Positions 27,257-36,151 of a stretch of DNA of 41,918 nt are shown one piece after another; the first letter of the stretch is position 1; each line of letters opens with the position of its first letter. The position numbers and the translations under genes are program-made. Origin of the DNA: Megasphaera paucivorans (GTDB lineage Bacteria > Bacillota > Negativicutes > Veillonellales > Megasphaeraceae). The stretch is from the NCBI RefSeq assembly GCF_900103535.1, contig NZ_FNHQ01000023.1:1-41918 (forward strand). The letters are read 5' to 3'. The notes beneath the pieces are model-generated. The model made no database searches, was not told where the DNA came from, and saw only the letters and a list, made by a program, of their open reading frames with translations.

Positions 27257-28408
27257 ATGAAAATCAAGTATAAAAAAATTGTAAGTTTTGTATGGTATGG
27301 AGGAGCATGGATATTTTCTGCAATACTTTGTTCTATTACAGTATTTATGCTAGGGTCATACTATTATACCGGCTCGCCAACTGGTTTTTTTAAACTGGTC
27401 CGTACGTTTAGCATTGTAGAATCGCGATATGCCGGAGAAATAGATAAGGAAAAATTATTAAACGGAGCATTGGAAGGGATAGTAGCAAAACTTTCAGATA
27501 AGCACTCTATCTATCTTGACGGCGATAATTATGCATCTTTTGCTAATCAAACCTCGGCATCGTATGCCGGCGTGGGCATATACCTTGGTAAAAACGATCA
27601 AGGACCTTTTGTTGTAGAAGTTGTGGATGACAGTCCGGCTAAAGAAGCGGGTATTCAGCGCGGTGATGTTATTATTGCAATTGATGGAAAGCCCGCGAAT
27701 GAAATGGATATTGAACAAATAGCACAAGATATTCGTGGTCCTGTAGGATCTACTGTCACACTTGTACTAAGTCACAAAGGAACGGAATATACGAAGGAAC
27801 TGGTGCGGAGTCAAATACAGTTAAAAACAGTAGGCGGCCAGCTTATACCAGGAACTGATATTGGTTATATACGTGTAGCTATTTTCAGTGAAAAAACGGG
27901 TAAGGAATTTACCGACTTGTATCAGTCCTTGCGGCAGCAGGGAATGGGAAAAATGATACTTGATTTACGAAATAATCCCGGCGGACTTGTTGATCAGGCG
28001 GTTACTGTTTCGAGTAATTTTGTACCGCCGCATAGTACGATTGTTTCTTATGTCGACCGTTCTGGAAAGGAAACAGATTTCACAGCGGATGGGACTGTCG
28101 ATAGGATTCCCATGGTGGTACTCATCAATGAAAATACAGCTAGTGCGGCAGAAATCGTAGCAGGAGCCGTTCAAGATTTAAAAATTGGTACAATTGTCGG
28201 AGTTAAAAGTTATGGAAAAGGAACGGTTCAAGGAATTTATCCTATAGATGAAGGCAATGCCGTTAAATTAACTGTTGCAAAATATAAAACAGCGAATGGC
28301 AGATTTATAGATGGGGTTGGAATCGAGCCGGATGTAGTAGTTCCTTTGCAGGCCAATGATACGACAGATAAACAGTTTGAAAAAGCGTATGAAATATTGA
28401 ATCAGTAG
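27257..28408 (+). CDS. Carboxy-terminal processing protease (S41 family, CtpA-like)
   Basis: The 383-residue envelope serine protease begins with a signal anchor (about 8-36). A PDZ domain follows (about 100-180: GVGIYLGKNDQG, AGIQRGDVIIAIDGKP). The S41 catalytic domain has LRNNPGGLVDQA. The Ser-Lys dyad is S296 (NENTASAAEI) and K321 (KSYGKGTVQG), 25 residues apart as in Prc/CtpA. The ATG at 27257 follows AGGTG. It is cotranscribed with the M23 hydrolase (12-nt gap). CtpA proteases often trim or degrade wall hydrolases, so regulation of the upstream gene product is a reasonable inference. Confidence 0.94.
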   Translation: MKIKYKKIVSFVWYGGAWIFSAILCSITVFMLGSYYYTGSPTGFFKLVRTFSIVESRYAGEIDKEKLLNGALEGIVAKLSDKHSIYLDGDNYASFANQTSASYAGVGIYLGKNDQGPFVVEVVDDSPAKEAGIQRGDVIIAIDGKPANEMDIEQIAQDIRGPVGSTVTLVLSHKGTEYTKELVRSQIQLKTVGGQLIPGTDIGYIRVAIFSEKTGKEFTDLYQSLRQQGMGKMILDLRNNPGGLVDQAVTVSSNFVPPHSTIVSYVDRSGKETDFTADGTVDRIPMVVLINENTASAAEIVAGAVQDLKIGTIVGVKSYGKGTVQGIYPIDEGNAVKLTVAKYKTANGRFIDGVGIEPDVVVPLQANDTTDKQFEKAYEILNQ

Positions 28409-28419
28409 GACAGATAGAC

Positions 28420-28454
28420 AAGAGACATGGTCCTTACTGGCTGTGTCTCTTTTT
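28420..28454 (+). terminator. Intrinsic terminator after ctpA
   Basis: AAGAGACA pairs with TGTCTCTT across a 16-nt loop and runs into TTTTT. It closes the secA-to-ctpA block. A TATAAT at 28454-28459 just after it might serve obgE but has no recognisable -35. Confidence 0.75.
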
Positions 28455-28488
28455 ATAATATGATAGTGTTCTGTAAATGAGGTGTAAT

Positions 28489-29760
28489 ATGTTTATAGAT
28501 AGAGCAAGAATATTTGTGCAGTCAGGTAAAGGCGGAGATGGCATGAGCAGTTTCCGCAGAGAAAAATTTGTACCTAATGGAGGCCCGAATGGCGGCGATG
28601 GCGGACAAGGCGGAAGTGTGATACTTGTTGCCGATAAGAATGTAAATACATTAGTAGATTTTCGATATCGCCGTTTGTTTAAAGCAAAGCCGGGCGGCAA
28701 AGGTCAAGGAAGCAATAAGTTTGGACGCGATGCGGAAGACTTTTTGATTCCCGTTCCCGTGGGGACCGTTGTAAAGGATGAAGCTACAGATCACGTTATT
28801 GCCGATTTGAGTTATGATGGACAACAAGCTGTAGTTGCCAAAGGCGGCCGCGGCGGCCGTGGAAATTATCATTTTCGGACAAGTGCAAATCGTGCACCTA
28901 CCTTTGCTGAAATGGGGGAACCTGGAGAAGAATACTGGCTGCGTATGGAACTTAAAGTGTTGGCAGATGTTGGTCTTTTAGGATATCCCAGTGTTGGCAA
29001 GTCTAGTATTTTGCGTCAAGTATCGGCGGCAGAACCGGAAGTTGCAGCATATCACTTTACTACATTGAATCCTATTTTGGGGGTCGTGAATTTATCAGAT
29101 CACCGCAGTTTTGTTATGGCCGATATTCCCGGACTTATTGAAGGCGCCAGTGAAGGCGTAGGTCTGGGGCACGACTTTTTACGACATATTGAACGTACCA
29201 AGATTTTAATACATGTGCTGGATGTATCTGGGTCTGAAGGACGTGATTCGATAGAAGATTTTGAAAAAATCAATAGTGAATTAAAAAAATATAATGAACG
29301 GCTGTCTCGTAAATTGCAAATTGTAGCGGCTAATAAGATCGATCTTTTAGAAGATTCCGATAATCTGGAACGAGTCCGTGAATATATGAATGCAGAAGGG
29401 CAGGAAGTTTTTCCTATATGTGCAGCGACAGGAGAAGGAATTCCTGAACTTTTAGAACGAGTTTGGACTCTTTTGCAGGAATATGCTGCTGAACCGGAAC
29501 AAACAGAGGAAGTCGTTGTATATAAGGCAGAAAATAAACCTGATTTTGAAGTACATCGTGATGATACAGGGGCATTTGTTATCACAGGACCTCGTATTGA
29601 AAAGTTGGCAGCGATGACGAATTTCACTGATGATCAATCCTTGCGTCGATTCCAGCGGATTTGGCGATATATGGAACTTGATAAATTATTGATAAAAAAT
29701 GGTATTAAAGACGGAGATACAGTTCGTATTAATGATATGGAATTTGATTTTCAAAAATAG
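28489..29760 (+). CDS. obgE: GTPase Obg/CgtA
   Basis: The 423-residue GTPase acts in 50S subunit maturation and stress responses. The glycine-rich Obg fold covers about 1-158 (FRREKFVPNGGPNGGDGGQGG). The G domain has G1 GYPSVGKSS, G3 DIPGLIEGASEG and G4 NKID near residue 280. An OCT domain closes the protein (residues about 350-423). The ATG at 28489 follows GAGGTG at about 6 nt. Confidence 0.97.
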   Translation: MFIDRARIFVQSGKGGDGMSSFRREKFVPNGGPNGGDGGQGGSVILVADKNVNTLVDFRYRRLFKAKPGGKGQGSNKFGRDAEDFLIPVPVGTVVKDEATDHVIADLSYDGQQAVVAKGGRGGRGNYHFRTSANRAPTFAEMGEPGEEYWLRMELKVLADVGLLGYPSVGKSSILRQVSAAEPEVAAYHFTTLNPILGVVNLSDHRSFVMADIPGLIEGASEGVGLGHDFLRHIERTKILIHVLDVSGSEGRDSIEDFEKINSELKKYNERLSRKLQIVAANKIDLLEDSDNLERVREYMNAEGQEVFPICAATGEGIPELLERVWTLLQEYAAEPEQTEEVVVYKAENKPDFEVHRDDTGAFVITGPRIEKLAAMTNFTDDQSLRRFQRIWRYMELDKLLIKNGIKDGDTVRINDMEFDFQK

Positions 29761-29774
29761 GGAGGGTACAATAG

Positions 29775-30068
29775 ATGATAGGTAAAGATAAACGACAGCT
29801 GAAAGCCATGGCGAGTCTGATGACGGCAGTAGTACAAATAGGTAAAGATGGATTGACGGATGCTGTTATTGACAGTTCCCGAGCAGCTATTACAGCTAGG
29901 GAACTGATTAAGGTACATGTACTTAATAATGCCGGTCTTGATACGAAGGAAACCATGAGTGAACTTGCAGACATGCTGGGAGCGGAACTTGTTCAGGTTA
30001 TCGGCCATTATGGAATACTGTTTAAAAAGAAAAAGGAAAAGTCACATTATGATTTCATCCAAGATTAA
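29775..30068 (+). CDS. yhbY: CRM-domain ribosome-associated RNA-binding protein (YhbY)
   Basis: The 97-residue protein is a single CRM domain: KDKRQLKAMASLM at the N-terminus, the GKDG loop, then ELIKVHVLNN and VQVIGHYGILFKKKKEK. YhbY associates with pre-50S particles, which fits its place behind obgE. An AGGGAGGG lies ahead of the ATG. Confidence 0.93.
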   Translation: MIGKDKRQLKAMASLMTAVVQIGKDGLTDAVIDSSRAAITARELIKVHVLNNAGLDTKETMSELADMLGAELVQVIGHYGILFKKKKEKSHYDFIQD

Positions 30069-30079
30069 GGATGGTAGAG

Positions 30080-31210
30080 ATGACAGATATACGCGAAGGT
30101 TTTATTCATAAAAACCGCATTATAATAAAAATTGGATCAAGCACGCTGACACATGCATCCGGTAAATTAAACTATCATCGCATTGAAAAATTGGTTATGG
30201 AGATAGCTGATTTGCAGAATCAGGGAAAACAGATGATTTTAGTTACGTCTGCAGCTGTCAGCGCAGGTATGGCTCCACTGGGACTATCAGAGCGTCCGCA
30301 GAATATTCGGGAAAAGCAAGCCTTGGCCGCTGTCGGACAAGGTGTATTAATGAATATTTATGAAAAGATGTTTCGTGATTACGGCCAAACGGTAGGACAA
30401 ATATTATTGACTCGTATGGATTCATATAACCGAAAAAATTTTATGAATTTGCGTAATACATTGCTGACCCTATTAGATATGGGGGTTATTCCGGTTATCA
30501 ATGAAAATGATGCGGTGGCTATAGACGAATTGAAAATCGGGGACAATGATACCTTATCTGCTATTGTCGCATCTATCGTGGATGCAGACTTGTTGGTTAT
30601 TCTATCTGATGTGGATGGACTGTATACCGCAAACCCACTGACGCATGCAGAGGCATCCGTTATTTCTCAAGTTGATGAAATCAACAAGCATATTTATGAT
30701 ATTGCAGGGGGCGCTGGAACAAGCCGTGGAACAGGCGGTATGTATACCAAAATTCAGGCAGCAGCTATTGCTGCGGCTTCCGGTGTTGATATGGTCATTG
30801 CTTCCGGAAGCGAAGCGGATATTATTCGCCGTGTTTGTGATGGCGAAGTAACGGGAACCTTATTTAAGGCCAAAGATACCAATCTTCATACAAAAAAACG
30901 GTGGCTCGTATCGGGATTGCGGATACATGGATCTATTATTGTTGATAAAGGATGCCGTGATGCTATTGTGGAACATGGATCAAGCGTTTTGCCAGTGGGT
31001 GTAGTAGATGTTATCGGTGATTTTGGTGAAGGAGATATTATCGAGGTTTCGTACGACGGATTGGTTGTCGCTAAGGGAATTGTCAATTATGATAGTGGTG
31101 ACGTACAGCGGATCAAAGGCGTTCGAACCACTAAGCTTTCGGATATCTTAGGGCATGATGGATGTTATGAAGAAGTTATCCATCGTGACAATCTTGTTGT
31201 CATGCAATAG
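30080..31210 (+). CDS. proB: Glutamate 5-kinase
   Basis: The 376-residue enzyme phosphorylates glutamate in the first step of proline synthesis. The amino-acid kinase domain has IIIKIGSSTLTH, VTSAAVSAGM, INENDAVA and GDNDTLSA. GAGTSRGTGGMYTKIQAA is a substrate loop. A C-terminal PUA domain (about 275-376) completes it. I chose the ATG at 30080; an ATG at 30071 would sit 2 nt behind the yhbY stop. proA follows after 19 nt. Confidence 0.95.
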   Translation: MTDIREGFIHKNRIIIKIGSSTLTHASGKLNYHRIEKLVMEIADLQNQGKQMILVTSAAVSAGMAPLGLSERPQNIREKQALAAVGQGVLMNIYEKMFRDYGQTVGQILLTRMDSYNRKNFMNLRNTLLTLLDMGVIPVINENDAVAIDELKIGDNDTLSAIVASIVDADLLVILSDVDGLYTANPLTHAEASVISQVDEINKHIYDIAGGAGTSRGTGGMYTKIQAAAIAAASGVDMVIASGSEADIIRRVCDGEVTGTLFKAKDTNLHTKKRWLVSGLRIHGSIIVDKGCRDAIVEHGSSVLPVGVVDVIGDFGEGDIIEVSYDGLVVAKGIVNYDSGDVQRIKGVRTTKLSDILGHDGCYEEVIHRDNLVVMQ

Positions 31211-31229
31211 CATAAAGGAGGATAGAATA

Positions 31230-32480
31230 ATGGAATCGGAAGTTGTCATTAAAGCGAAAGCCGCCCAAGTAGCTTCGCGGGAAATAGGGATAGCCTCTAC
31301 AGAACAAAAAAATAAAGCACTAATATGCATTGCAGAATTATTAGAAAAAAACACAGAGAATATTATTGCAGCTAATATGCAGGATATAGAACATGCACGG
31401 ACACATGGCATGTCGGAAGCGATGCTTGATCGATTGAGACTGACAAAAAGCCGTATAGAGGATATGGCGGCCGGCGTACGGCAAGTAGTTGATTTACAAG
31501 ATCCCGTACATATTTCGTTAAAAGAAATATGCCGCCCGAACGGATTGAAAATTACCAAAGTGACGGTTCCTCTTGGAGTTGTTGCAATGATTTACGAATC
31601 GCGTCCGAATGTCACTGTTGATGCAGCTGCTCTTTGTATTAAATCAGGGAATGCTTGCGTTTTACGAGGCGGAAGTGAATCTATCCATTCTAATACGGTC
31701 CTTGTACGTATTTTAAAGCAAGGACTGCAGCAGGCAGGTCTTAATCCGGATAGTGCCGCACTATTGGAAAATACGGATAGAGCTTTGGTACAAGAACTGC
31801 TGACACTGCGTCAATATATTGATGTAGCGATTCCGCGCGGCGGTGCCGGGCTTATCCAAATGGTTGTGCGTACTGCCAAAGTACCGGTAATTGAAACAGG
31901 AAGCGGTGTATGTCACGTATATGTGGATAAGCAAGCAGATCTTGATATGGCGGTGCGGATTGTAGAAAATGCAAAAGTATCGCGTCCTTCCACTTGCAAT
32001 TCGATGGAAACCCTCCTTGTTCATACAGATGTAGCAGCGGATTTTTTACAAAAACTTATCCCTGTTTTACAAAAACAAAATGTAGAGATGCGCGGCGACA
32101 TACTGGCTCAAAAGGCAGGCACAGGTGTTAAAGCTGCTGATGATACCGATTGGGGACAAGAATATAATGCGTTGATCATGTCAATCAAAACAGTAGCGTC
32201 TATAGATGAAGCGATGGAACACATCAGGAGATATGGAACAAAGCATTCGGAGGCTATTGTGACAGAAGATACGGCAGCTGCCGAACGTTTTTTACAGGAA
32301 GTAGATGCAGCGGCGGTATATGTCAATGCTTCGACTCGCTATACAGACGGCTTCGAATTCGGATTTGGTGCCGAAATCGGAATTAGTACACAAAAACTTC
32401 ATGTCCGAGGTCCTATGGGATTGGAGGCTTTGGTAAGTTACAAATATATCATTCATGGACAAGGACAGATCCGTACATGA
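31230..32480 (+). CDS. proA: Gamma-glutamyl phosphate reductase
   Basis: The 416-residue NADPH-dependent reductase makes glutamate semialdehyde, the second proline step. It belongs to the aldehyde dehydrogenase fold. VPLGVVAMIYESRPNVT is near residue 112, LRGGSESIHSN near residue 145, and the catalytic cysteine is in ETGSGVCHVYVD. The end shows GFGAEIGISTQKLHVRGPMGLEAL. AAAGGAGG is 8-9 nt upstream of the ATG. Its stop overlaps the next small gene by one base. Confidence 0.96.
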   Translation: MESEVVIKAKAAQVASREIGIASTEQKNKALICIAELLEKNTENIIAANMQDIEHARTHGMSEAMLDRLRLTKSRIEDMAAGVRQVVDLQDPVHISLKEICRPNGLKITKVTVPLGVVAMIYESRPNVTVDAAALCIKSGNACVLRGGSESIHSNTVLVRILKQGLQQAGLNPDSAALLENTDRALVQELLTLRQYIDVAIPRGGAGLIQMVVRTAKVPVIETGSGVCHVYVDKQADLDMAVRIVENAKVSRPSTCNSMETLLVHTDVAADFLQKLIPVLQKQNVEMRGDILAQKAGTGVKAADDTDWGQEYNALIMSIKTVASIDEAMEHIRRYGTKHSEAIVTEDTAAAERFLQEVDAAAVYVNASTRYTDGFEFGFGAEIGISTQKLHVRGPMGLEALVSYKYIIHGQGQIRT

Positions 32481-32638
32481 TGTCGCTTATACGCGGGTAT
32501 ATACGTACATTTCGTCAGTATGCGAGTTCACCTAAAACACAGTACGAGTACAAACATTATGCCTTGTTTTTATTGTTGTTTCTGATGGTATTGATAGTAG
32601 TTTGGGGAGGAATATACCTATATCATGGATATACGTAA
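32480..32638 (+). CDS. Small single-pass membrane protein (52 residues), unrecognised
   Basis: This open frame begins on the proA stop (TGATG) and overlaps nadD by 14 nt. The product has a basic N-terminus (MSLIRGYIRTFRQYASSP), a polar KTQYEYKHY stretch, one strong hydrophobic helix (residues about 28-45, ALFLLLFLMVLIVVWGG) and a short tail ending YHGYT. The predicted topology is N-in. An upstream AGGA lies 14 nt before the ATG, so translational coupling to proA is more likely than independent initiation. I do not recognise the family. Supporting facts are a start and stop interlocked with both neighbours and a clear membrane segment. The risk is that it is chance reading. Confidence 0.6.
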   Translation: MSLIRGYIRTFRQYASSPKTQYEYKHYALFLLLFLMVLIVVWGGIYLYHGYT

Positions 32639-33251
32639 AATCGGAATCATGGGCGGTACCTTTAATCCTATACATTTGGGACACTTAATGATTGCCGAAG
32701 AAGCACGACAGCATTATGGATTGGAAAAAGTGATCTTTATTCCTTCCTATATTACACCGAATAAAGATATGACAGGAGCGGCAGCGGAACAACGCTTGGA
32801 AATGACACGGCTGGCTACTTGTGATAACCCGTATTTTATGGTAAGCGATATAGAAATCCAGCGTAAAGGATGTTCTTATACGATTGATACACTTCGTTAT
32901 CTAAAACAGCTATATGGTATATCTTGTCATCTTTTTTTTATATGCGGTACGGATACGATACAAGATCTTCCTAATTGGAATGACCCAGAACAAGTATTAG
33001 ATCTTTGCGAATTTGTAGGAGCTACACGTCCTGACGGAACGGAAACTATTGATAATATTATTGCATATTTTGGAGAATTAGGCAGACATATTCATAAACT
33101 GGAAGTACCGACGATGGAGCTTTCTTCTACGGAACTTCGATATCGTCTGCAACATGGTATGTCTGTCCGATACTTACTTCCCAGTAAAGTCCGGGATTAT
33201 ATCATTAAAAATGAGGTTTATTTATGTATGAAGAATGTAAAGCACGAATAA
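32625..33251 (+). CDS. nadD: Nicotinate-nucleotide adenylyltransferase
   Basis: The 208-residue enzyme converts nicotinate mononucleotide and ATP to deamido-NAD. The nucleotidyltransferase motif GGTFNPIHLGHLMIAEEA opens the protein, and LSSTELRYRL near residue 165 is the second motif. GGAGG is 14 nt before the ATG and lies within the small gene, so translation may depend on coupling. The gene overlaps yqeK by 28 nt. Confidence 0.95.
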   Translation: MDIRKIGIMGGTFNPIHLGHLMIAEEARQHYGLEKVIFIPSYITPNKDMTGAAAEQRLEMTRLATCDNPYFMVSDIEIQRKGCSYTIDTLRYLKQLYGISCHLFFICGTDTIQDLPNWNDPEQVLDLCEFVGATRPDGTETIDNIIAYFGELGRHIHKLEVPTMELSSTELRYRLQHGMSVRYLLPSKVRDYIIKNEVYLCMKNVKHE

Positions 33252-33823
33252 AGAATGACTTGGAAGCCATTCTTTCTAAAAATAGATATACACATGTATT
33301 AGGAGTGGCGACAGCGGCCCGAGAATTGGCGGAACGCTATGACAGCGATCCGGATAAGGCGGAATTGGCAGGATTGCTGCATGACAGTGCTAAAGAATTA
33401 AAATTGTCGGAAATGCAGCAGTTAGCTGAAAAATCTTTTGGAAACCAGCTGCCTCCTGAAATTACAGCTATTGGAAGTTTGCTTCATGGTTATGCGGCGG
33501 TAACGATTGCTAAAGAAAAATACGATGTTCATGATGCTGATATTTTAGCTGCGATAGCCCATCATACGACGGGGGCGCTGTATATGAGTACGTTGGAAAA
33601 AATTGTGTTTCTTGCCGATTACATCGAAGAAAGTCGTGATTTTAACGGCGTACAGCACTTGCGGGAAATGGCAGCAAAAAATTTGGATCAGGCGGTTTTA
33701 TGTGGATTTGATTCGACAATTTCACATTTACTGGAACAGGGAAAGCAGATTTTTGTAGGTACAGTTCGCTTTCGCAACAGTCATATCGAATATATGAAAA
33801 AATGTAATAGGGAGCGCAGATAG
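33224..33823 (+). CDS. yqeK: HD-domain phosphohydrolase YqeK (Ap4A hydrolase family)
   Basis: The 199-residue HD-superfamily protein is usually paired with nadD. Metal-binding residues are visible in order: H in YTHVLGVA, HD in LLHDSAKE, HG in LLHGYAAV, HH in AIAHHTTG and D in FLADYIEES. The family hydrolyses diadenosine tetraphosphate symmetrically. TGAGG is about 8 nt before the ATG, inside nadD. Confidence 0.93.
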   Translation: MYEECKARIKNDLEAILSKNRYTHVLGVATAARELAERYDSDPDKAELAGLLHDSAKELKLSEMQQLAEKSFGNQLPPEITAIGSLLHGYAAVTIAKEKYDVHDADILAAIAHHTTGALYMSTLEKIVFLADYIEESRDFNGVQHLREMAAKNLDQAVLCGFDSTISHLLEQGKQIFVGTVRFRNSHIEYMKKCNRERR

Positions 33824-34819
33824 ATGGAACGCAAAAAAAAGACACGGCGCCGGCGTTATAAATCAAATTTGCCAAAGAAAAAACGTAATATCAAAAGAAT
33901 ACTGATAATCGTGTTAGTCTTTGCGGCGGTTATTTGGATGATGGCGACGGCATATCAACGATATAGCCAGACTAGGAATACGCAGCTGCAAAACCGGATT
34001 GATGCTGTTCAAAATGGTTCTTCTGATTCATTTACGCAGGTTAGTCCGGATATTCCTTTATATGTACTTCTTGTCGGTGTTGATGATAAGACTCCACATC
34101 AAGCCAACTTTGTTGCTTTAGCAGCCGTCAATAAAGAGAAAAAACATATTGATTTTATCATGCTTCCCGATAATACAAAGATAGAAGGCCGTCAGGAAAA
34201 AGGAAATCAACGTTTGGCAGATATTTACAGTGAAGGTGGATTAAAACTGACGCAGGCTGTAGTAGAGGACATTTTTCATATTCCGATTCCGTATTATGTT
34301 GTACTGACGCAGGATTCATTTAAAAAATTGATCAATGATAATAATGGAATATCTATCTATGTAGAACGAGATATGTATCATGAAGATCAACAAGGTACTA
34401 CCGATATTGATCTTCAGCAAGGATATCAGCATCTGGATGGAGAGAAAGCGCTGGGATATATGCGTTATGTAGATCAAGATGGACAGCTGCCGCGGGTACA
34501 GCGTCAGGAACGTTTTGTAAAACTTTTTTATACGGCAATGGAAAAACATTTTGGTGTGACAAACATGTTCCGTATGTACAGGTACTGGAAAAATGTAGAT
34601 TCTAATATTTCAGCTAAAGAAATAGCCGGATTGGCATATACATTTAAAGATACACCTGTTTCGGATATTACTTTTTATATCTTGCCAGGTGAATATTCTA
34701 AGATAAAAGGCCAGAGGTACTGGTCATATGATCCGATTAATGTGCAAAAAATACTGGGAAATTCCAATAACGCTATCGCTACGGATCCCAATGCAGTAAA
34801 GAATATAGATAGTAAATAA
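33824..34819 (+). CDS. LytR-CpsA-Psr (LCP) family protein with atypical active site
   Basis: The 331-residue protein has a very basic cytoplasmic start (MERKKKTRRRRYKSNLPKKK), one membrane anchor (about 24-45) and an extracellular LCP domain (about 75-245). LCP enzymes attach teichoic-acid-like or capsular polymers to peptidoglycan. The fold is supported by PLYVLLVGVDD, LADIYSEGGLKLTQAVVEDIF and ALGYMRYVDQDGQLPRVQRQERF. The usual Asp in the early SDTM-type segment and the Arg-Asp of the SIPRDT motif are not seen; the equivalents read HQANFVALA and MLPDNTK. The late Arg residues are kept. It may have altered activity. It starts one base after yqeK. Confidence 0.85.
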   Translation: MERKKKTRRRRYKSNLPKKKRNIKRILIIVLVFAAVIWMMATAYQRYSQTRNTQLQNRIDAVQNGSSDSFTQVSPDIPLYVLLVGVDDKTPHQANFVALAAVNKEKKHIDFIMLPDNTKIEGRQEKGNQRLADIYSEGGLKLTQAVVEDIFHIPIPYYVVLTQDSFKKLINDNNGISIYVERDMYHEDQQGTTDIDLQQGYQHLDGEKALGYMRYVDQDGQLPRVQRQERFVKLFYTAMEKHFGVTNMFRMYRYWKNVDSNISAKEIAGLAYTFKDTPVSDITFYILPGEYSKIKGQRYWSYDPINVQKILGNSNNAIATDPNAVKNIDSK

Positions 34820-34854
34820 TTTTACACGTATGATTATTGAAAGGGAGTTAACTA

Positions 34855-35208
34855 ATGACAGAAAAACAAAAAAAATCTTATGAAATAGCGGCACAGGCAG
34901 TATATGATAAAAAAGGAATGAATATTACGATACTGGATATGAAACACACCTCTATCATGGCCGATTATTTCTTGATTTGCAGTGCTAAAAATATCCGACA
35001 AACACAAAGTATTGCTGACTATGTGGAAGAACAGCTTAAAAGCAATGAAATTGAAGTCCGGCATGTGGAAGGATACCGATCCGGCCGCTGGATACTTCTC
35101 GATACAGGAGATATGATTGTACATATATTTACGGAAGAAGACCGCAGTTTTTATGATTTAGATAATTTGTGGTGTGACGCCGGACGCATTGCGTTCGCAG
35201 GTGAATAA
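34855..35208 (+). CDS. rsfS: Ribosome silencing factor RsfS (Iojap)
   Basis: The 117-residue protein binds uL14 and blocks subunit joining when nutrients are low. Typical segments are MADYFLICSAKNIRQTQSIADYV, VEGYRSGRWILLDTGDMIVHIF and FYDLDNLWCDA. GGGAG is about 8 nt before the ATG. Placement after nadD-yqeK-LCP is a common Firmicutes order. Confidence 0.96.
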   Translation: MTEKQKKSYEIAAQAVYDKKGMNITILDMKHTSIMADYFLICSAKNIRQTQSIADYVEEQLKSNEIEVRHVEGYRSGRWILLDTGDMIVHIFTEEDRSFYDLDNLWCDAGRIAFAGE

Positions 35209-35209
35209 C

Positions 35210-36109
35210 ATGGCAGAAACATTGCAAGAAAATAGTATTGTTTCTTTAGAGGTACTTCGCTTAGGCGAAATGGGAGCTTTTTTAAACGGAGGAACCGGCA
35301 ATACGAATGATGACATTCTTTTGCATAAAAATCAGCAGACAAATCCTGTAAATGTAGGGGATAGCGTTACTGTGTTTTTATATCACGATCCGGCAGGCAG
35401 GTTGACTGCCAGTATGAATTTGCCTAAGATTAAAGTAGGACAGATTGGCTATACTCCTGTTATTAATACTACTCGATTTGGCGCTTTTGTTGATGTAGGG
35501 ACAGAACGAGGGATTTTTATGCCTTTTGCAGAAATGAAAGGACGGCCTAAAGAAGGTGAGTACGTATGGGTCAAATTGTATGAAGATAAATCTCATCGTT
35601 TGGCCGTGTCTATGGAAGTAGAAGATGAAATGCGGCGGGCTTCAAAGGCGGCGACAGATGCTAAAGTGGGTGACTGGGTAGAAGGTGCTATATATAATAT
35701 GACCGACCAAGGTGCCTATCTCATGACACGAGAACGTTGGATCGCCTTTTTGCATCGCAGTGAATTTACCCGCCCTATATTAATAGGACAAATGATCAAA
35801 GGCCGTATTACCTATTTACGGGAAGATGGCCGTATTAATATTTCATTGCGTCCTACGAAGGAAAATGCTATGCAGGATGATTGTGATAAAATTATTGCTT
35901 TTTTAGTAGAAAGAAAAGGAAAAATCCCGTATGGAGATAAAACCGCCCCTGCCGTTATTAAAACAAAATTTGGTTTAAGTAAAGCAGCTTTTAAAAGAGC
36001 AATGGGACATCTTATGAAAGAAAAAAAAGTAAGGCAGGAAGATGGCTGGACATATTTGATACCTTCGGCCGAAACGGATGAGGAAAAAGAAAATATAGAG
36101 ATGTCATAA
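35210..36109 (+). CDS. cvfB: S1-domain RNA-binding protein (CvfB family)
   Basis: The 299-residue protein has consecutive S1-like domains: a first divergent one with LRLGEMGAFLNGG, a second with IGYTPVINTTRFGAFVDVG and a third with VEGAIYNMTDQGAYLMT. A C-terminal winged helix (residues about 225-290, KTKFGLSKAAFKRAMGHLMKEKKV) ends it. CvfB of Staphylococcus binds RNA and affects virulence gene expression. The role here is not known. The ATG at 35210 is 1 nt after the rsfS stop, with AGGTGA in range. Confidence 0.9.
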   Translation: MAETLQENSIVSLEVLRLGEMGAFLNGGTGNTNDDILLHKNQQTNPVNVGDSVTVFLYHDPAGRLTASMNLPKIKVGQIGYTPVINTTRFGAFVDVGTERGIFMPFAEMKGRPKEGEYVWVKLYEDKSHRLAVSMEVEDEMRRASKAATDAKVGDWVEGAIYNMTDQGAYLMTRERWIAFLHRSEFTRPILIGQMIKGRITYLREDGRINISLRPTKENAMQDDCDKIIAFLVERKGKIPYGDKTAPAVIKTKFGLSKAAFKRAMGHLMKEKKVRQEDGWTYLIPSAETDEEKENIEMS

Positions 36110-36151
36110 CAAAGAACTGCAGTGAATTTATATTCACTGCAGTTCTTTGTT
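36108..36151. terminator. Long palindrome between convergent cvfB and dprA, covering both stop codons
   Basis: AACAAAGAACTGCAGTGAATA, a 1-2 nt centre and its complement form a stem of about 20 bp. It begins in the cvfB stop and ends in the dprA stop. It has no extended T-tract on either side, so it is an unusual bidirectional terminator or a 3'-end protecting hairpin. Confidence 0.75.
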
